Source: JBGPGW01 sp046349515
GTDB taxonomy: Bacteria > Pseudomonadota > Alphaproteobacteria > CADEGL01
Direction: 5' to 3'
Assembly: GCA_046349515.1 (NCBI GenBank)
Contig: JAXMCE010000001.1
Location: forward strand, 186,001 to 250,000
Length of the DNA stretch: 64,000 nucleotides
Part shown: one piece after another, positions 60,928 through 64,000 of the stretch
Layout of the letters: every line of letters begins with the position of its first letter
How positions within the stretch are numbered: the stretch's first letter is position 1
Position numbers and translations under genes: made by a program
The notes under the pieces: model-generated
Databases searched by the model: none
Told to the model about the DNA's origin: nothing
The model's input: the letters and a program-made list of their open reading frames with translations, nothing else

Positions 60928-61839
60928 ATGCACATGCCCTACACCTTCCGGGAGACCCTGTCGGTCGCGGAACGCGGAAGCTGGCGCGTCGACGACATCA
61001 TCGGCGGCGAGAAGCGCCTCGACTTCTCGAAGCCCTTCATGCCGGAGTCTCTCGCGCGCACGGCGGCGCTCGACTTCCTGTCCACGGCCCAGAAGCGGAC
61101 CCTCAACCAGATCCGGGGGCACGCCTACCTCTCGATCTTCGGCCTCGTCGAAGAGTTCATCCTCCCCTTCGTCATGGATCACACGCGCCCGGCGTTGCGC
61201 GACGACGACTATCAGACGCGAGCAATGTTGCAGTTCGCCTGCGAGGAAGCGAAGCACATCCACCTCTTCAAGCGGTTCCGCGAGGAGTTCACGAAGGGCT
61301 TCGGCGCGGCGTGCCAGGTCATCGGTCCCGCCGAGGCGATCGCCAAGTCCGTGCTTGCGCACGATCCGCTCTCGGTCGCCCTCGTGACCCTCCACATCGA
61401 GTGGATGACGCAGCGTCACTACGTGGACAGCGTCAAGGACGACCAGGGACTCGACCCGCAATTCAAGAGCCTGCTCAAGCACCACTGGCAGGAGGAAAGC
61501 CAGCACGCCAAGCTCGACACGCTCATGGTCCATTCGCTCGCGGCGGGCCGCGACGAGGCCTCGATCGCGGAGGCCATCGCCGGCTACGCCAAGATCGGCG
61601 CCTTCCTCGACGAGGGGCTGCAACAGCAGACGGAATTCGACCTCGAGTCGTTCGAAGGAGCCACCGGGCGCAGGTTGAATTCGATCGAGCGCGAGCGGTT
61701 CCTCGAGCACCAGCTCCAAGCCAACCGCTGGACCTATCTCGGCTCCGGCATGACGCACCCGAACGTGCTCGCGACGCTCGAAGCGCTCAAGCCAGGCACG
61801 GCTGCCGCCGTCGAAGAGATGGCCCAGGCCTTCTGCTGA
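60928..61839 (+). CDS. Ferritin-like diiron protein
   Basis: A 303-residue helical protein with carboxylate-bridged diiron ligand motifs: VEEFI, CEEAKHIHLFKRF, HIEW and EESQHAKLD. The EExxH pair on helices is the iron site; members include AurF-type N-oxygenases and other diiron oxygenases. The reaction here is unknown. ATG 60928 follows GAGGGA. It lies 54 bases before the OsmC gene on the same strand, so both are likely in one operon under the divergent BTAD/TPR regulator, suggesting an oxidative or stress-linked role. Confidence 0.84.
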   Translation: MHMPYTFRETLSVAERGSWRVDDIIGGEKRLDFSKPFMPESLARTAALDFLSTAQKRTLNQIRGHAYLSIFGLVEEFILPFVMDHTRPALRDDDYQTRAMLQFACEEAKHIHLFKRFREEFTKGFGAACQVIGPAEAIAKSVLAHDPLSVALVTLHIEWMTQRHYVDSVKDDQGLDPQFKSLLKHHWQEESQHAKLDTLMVHSLAAGRDEASIAEAIAGYAKIGAFLDEGLQQQTEFDLESFEGATGRRLNSIERERFLEHQLQANRWTYLGSGMTHPNVLATLEALKPGTAAAVEEMAQAFC

Positions 61840-61893
61840 ACTGCCCACGACCCGTTCGACAACGCAACGCGTTCAACAAAGGAGAGACATCCC

Positions 61894-62463
61894 ATGCCCG
61901 ATACCACCAATACCAAGATGGCGAAGGTCAATGGCATCGACGTCGATGCCTTGATGCAGGTCGTGCGCGACGTCGAGGCCGATCCCAAGAAGGGAATGGT
62001 CGAGTTCCGCGTCATGTCCAACTGGACCGGCCAGACGAAGAGCCGCTCGAAGGTCGAGTCCTACAGGTTGGGCGGCGAGCGCATCGCGCGCGCGTTCTCC
62101 ATGGCGGTCGACGAACCCTTCGAGCTGCTCGGCGAGAACACCGCGCCCAATCCGCAGGAGTACCTGATGACGGCGCTCAACGCCTGCATCATGGTGGGCT
62201 ATGTCGCGGGTGCGGCCGTCAAGGGCATCAAGCTCGACAAGGTCGAGATCGAGAGCACCGGCATGCTCGATCTCCGCGGCTTCCTCGGCATCGATGCCTC
62301 GGTCCGCCCCGGCTACGACAAGATCAAGACCGTCGTGCGCTTGAAGGGCAAGGGCACGGCCGCGCAGTTCCAGGAGATCCACGAGACGGTCATGAAGACC
62401 TCGCCCAATTACTTCAACGTCTCGCGGCCGATCCCGATCGATTCGACGCTGATCGTCGAGTAG
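61894..62463 (+). CDS. OsmC/Ohr family protein
   Basis: A 189-residue OsmC-fold protein of the longer type. The segment NPQEYLMTALNACIMVGYVAGAA contains one Cys of the family pair; the second Cys is not evident where the family has it (region LDLRGFLGIDA), so it may not be a peroxidase of the usual kind. The ribosome site AAAGGAGAG is strong. The neighbouring diiron gene suggests a shared response, for example to organic peroxides or an oxidised substrate. Confidence 0.85.
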   Translation: MPDTTNTKMAKVNGIDVDALMQVVRDVEADPKKGMVEFRVMSNWTGQTKSRSKVESYRLGGERIARAFSMAVDEPFELLGENTAPNPQEYLMTALNACIMVGYVAGAAVKGIKLDKVEIESTGMLDLRGFLGIDASVRPGYDKIKTVVRLKGKGTAAQFQEIHETVMKTSPNYFNVSRPIPIDSTLIVE

Positions 62464-62555
62464 CGGACTCGTCACCAGGGCGGTGCCGACAGGCACCCCT
62501 AGCCGGTTTCGACGCACCATCCCCCCGCGCGTCGAGCGCACCCGCCGCCCATCGG

Positions 62556-63584
62556 TCAGCGCACCGAGGCGGCGGGTGCGAATATATCCTCGAAGACCGA
62601 TTCGCGGCCCGGCTTGGGCGCGACTTCCGCGTCCCGCCGTGCCCGCACCGCCTCCTCGCGCGCGGTGCCGAGGATCTTGTCGAGCGTATCGCCCTTGACG
62701 ACTCCCCAGGCTTCGAGCGAGCGGCGGAAGCGCTTCAGGGGATCGACTCGCTGCCACGCCGCCCGCGCGACGAGATCGTCGCCTCGCGCCGAGAACGCCG
62801 AGTGATGCTCCCACCGCACGGTCTTGAGCTCGATGAAGTACGGGCCTTTCCCGCTCCGCGCGTGTTCGGCCGCCTCGAGAGTCGCGCGCCGGACCGCGAG
62901 CACGTCGTTGCCGTCGACGATCACGGCGGGCATGCCGAAGCCGCGCGCCCGGTCCGCGATGTCGGGCGTCGCATGGGTCTTGGCGATCGGCACGGAGATG
63001 GCCTTGCCGTTGTTCTCGCACATGAAGACGAGCGGAACCTTCCAGATCTGCGCCATGTTGAGAGTTTCGAAGAATTCGCCCTCGCACGCGGCCCCGTCGC
63101 CGAAAAAGCAGAGGACCACCTGCCCCGACTTCCGATGCTTGGCCGAGAGTGCCACGCCGCCCGCCATCGGCAGGTGCGCCGCGACGATGGCGTTGGTCAG
63201 CACCAAACCCTTCGACGGTTCGGCCAGGTGCATCGAGCCGCCCTTCCCGCGGCACACGCCCGTCTCGCGGCACATGATCTCGGCCATGATCGCCGCCGGA
63301 TCGACGCCCTTCGCGATGGCCTCGCCATGCCCGCGGTAGGTCGCGAGGACGAGATCATCGGGCCGGATCGCGTCTATCGTCCCGGCCTTGATGGCCTCCT
63401 GACCGATGCAGACATGGGTCGTGCCCGGCACGAGGCGCGCGGCGAAGGCTTCGAGCACGACCTCCTCGAAGACGCGCACCCGCGCCATCGTGCGATAGAG
63501 CGCGAGAAGCTGGTCGTCGGTGAGATCGTTGGGACGCGCGCCGACCGGCGCCTCGTCCGCGGCCAGGGGGAGCGTCGTCGTCAT
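62556..63584 (-). CDS. Thiamine-diphosphate 2-oxoacid dehydrogenase E1 alpha subunit
   Basis: A 342-residue E1-alpha of a pyruvate-, acetoin- or branched-chain-type dehydrogenase. The ThDP motif starts GDGAACEGEFFETLN and ends ENN, and GKGGSMHL, YRGHGEAIAKG and THVCIGQEA are conserved. ATG 63584 fits a usual start (MTTTLPLAADEAP); the frame extends further upstream to 63662 but no better site is seen. It is the last of three minus-strand genes. The specificity is unclear. Confidence 0.9.
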   Translation of the reverse strand: MTTTLPLAADEAPVGARPNDLTDDQLLALYRTMARVRVFEEVVLEAFAARLVPGTTHVCIGQEAIKAGTIDAIRPDDLVLATYRGHGEAIAKGVDPAAIMAEIMCRETGVCRGKGGSMHLAEPSKGLVLTNAIVAAHLPMAGGVALSAKHRKSGQVVLCFFGDGAACEGEFFETLNMAQIWKVPLVFMCENNGKAISVPIAKTHATPDIADRARGFGMPAVIVDGNDVLAVRRATLEAAEHARSGKGPYFIELKTVRWEHHSAFSARGDDLVARAAWQRVDPLKRFRRSLEAWGVVKGDTLDKILGTAREEAVRARRDAEVAPKPGRESVFEDIFAPAASVR

Positions 63585-63618
63585 CACAACCTGTCCTTTC
63601 TTGCCATCGCGCGCCGCC

Positions 63619-63846
63619 TCAGCCGATCTCGGCCAGCACGGCGTCCGGCGCGACCGTGGCACCCGCCTCGGCGCGGATCGCGATCGTGCCGGCGGCCGGC
63701 GCGCTCACTTCGAGGGTCGATTTGTCGGTCTCGATCTCGACCACCGTGTCGCCCTCATGCACCTGCGCGCCGTCGGCAACGAGCCAGCGCACGACGCGCA
63801 CGCTTTCCATGGTGATCGAGACCGGCGGCACTTTGAGCGCGGTCAT
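63619..63846 (-). CDS. Free-standing lipoyl-domain protein
   Basis: A 75-residue biotinyl/lipoyl domain: the modified Lys is in ETDKSTLEV, with the flanking turn VSAPAAGTI. Normally the lipoyl domain is the N-terminus of a 400-residue E2 acyltransferase; this frame stops at 63619, so it is a separate carrier with the acyltransferase elsewhere or absent. Its ATG overlaps the E1-beta stop (ATGA), a coupling that supports it as a real gene. E1-alpha starts 34 bases downstream. Confidence 0.83.
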   Translation of the reverse strand: MTALKVPPVSITMESVRVVRWLVADGAQVHEGDTVVEIETDKSTLEVSAPAAGTIAIRAEAGATVAPDAVLAEIG

Positions 63847-64000
63847 GCCCGTCCCTTGCCGAGAGTGCGGCGAACGGCGGCGATGATGCCGTCGGCGTTC
63901 GGGTAGACTTCGACAAGAAGCGGCCCCGACGGGATCGGCACGTCGAGCGCCGCGACACGCTCGGGCGGCGCCTTCAACGCATCGAACGCGCCCTCGACGA
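63843..64000 (-). CDS. 2-oxoacid dehydrogenase E1 beta subunit, C-terminal part
   Basis: Only the last 52 codons are present, read from the right edge: VEGAFDALKAPPERVAALDV followed by PIPSGPLLVEVYPN. This matches the C-terminus of E1-beta (transketolase C-domain). The stop overlaps the start of the lipoyl gene. The rest lies outside the window. Confidence 0.8.
   Translation of the reverse strand, partial: VEGAFDALKAPPERVAALDVPIPSGPLLVEVYPNADGIIAAVRRTLGKGRA

Noticed and set aside
60858..63815. 985-codon plus-strand frame across the diiron, OsmC and E1-alpha genes
   Set aside because: It spans three real genes on both strands in shifted frames and is Arg/His/Pro-rich, a GC artefact.
1..64000. 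tRNA, rRNA, transposase, integrase or prophage genes
   Set aside because: No gap has tRNA-like cloverleaf arms that I could confirm and no coding frame matches mobile-element families.

Overview
The window is a high-GC, densely packed chromosomal stretch from an alphaproteobacterium. The codon usage, the NtrC-type two-component pair, the divergent Rieske/amine-catabolism genes, the E1-alpha/E1-beta set and the paired REP-like hairpins fit an uncultured Rhodospirillales- or Reyranella-like lineage, but the sequence does not fix the genus. I see no rRNA, tRNA, CRISPR array, transposase, integrase or prophage genes. Both ends cut through genes: an M23 peptidase on the left and a dehydrogenase E1-beta on the right.

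Region 1 (1-13.2 kb) carries mixed housekeeping and envelope genes: an M23 peptidase, an upstream gap with two adjacent DnaA boxes, a spermidine synthase, a secreted lipase-fold/VWA fusion, a trans-sulfuration PLP enzyme, a GNAT acetyltransferase, an AsmA/DUF748 envelope protein, a secreted YHS protein, and a gamma-glutamyltransferase preceded by a possible translationally coupled 47-residue ORF. Region 2 (13.5-16.8 kb) holds a sigma-54-type response regulator with its histidine kinase, then a small secreted Gly-rich protein.

Region 3 (17.1-26.1 kb) is catabolic: a Rieske oxygenase, a secreted amidohydrolase, an FMN 2-hydroxyacid dehydrogenase (minus strand), then a plus-strand run of an SDR, a succinyl-CoA-synthetase-like pair, two crotonase-fold enzymes and a Fpg-family glycosylase. 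Region 4 (26.1-36 kb) has an HpnR-like radical SAM enzyme (hopanoid C-3 methylase), a His/Glu-repeat Gly-rich secreted protein related to the one in region 2, a secreted cupin, an MFS transporter, a protein repair methyltransferase, a maleate-isomerase-like protein, an FrhB-family protein, a lipoprotein and several unknowns.

Region 5 (36-58.7 kb) is the most unusual part. A class III cyclase is followed by about 20 kb with four M24 creatinase/ectoine-hydrolase-like proteins that lack the usual metal ligands, three Rieske oxygenases, two FAD amino-acid/amine oxidoreductases, two DMT transporters, a serine-hydroxymethyltransferase-like PLP enzyme, two adjacent 408-residue proteins each made of three RidA domains without the catalytic Arg, a DsbA-fold isomerase and an M81 (MlrC-like) peptidase. 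Rieske and M24 genes are paired twice in separate operons. I infer uptake and stepwise breakdown of N-methylated or cyclic amino-acid-like compounds such as betaines or ectoines; the substrates are unknown.

Region 6 (58.7-64 kb) has a SARP-like/TolB-like/TPR regulator divergent from a diiron protein and an OsmC protein, then a minus-strand 2-oxoacid dehydrogenase operon (E1-beta, a free-standing lipoyl domain, E1-alpha). Small palindromic repeats lie in the gaps at 19.2, 47.3, 48.4-48.8 and 54.7 kb.
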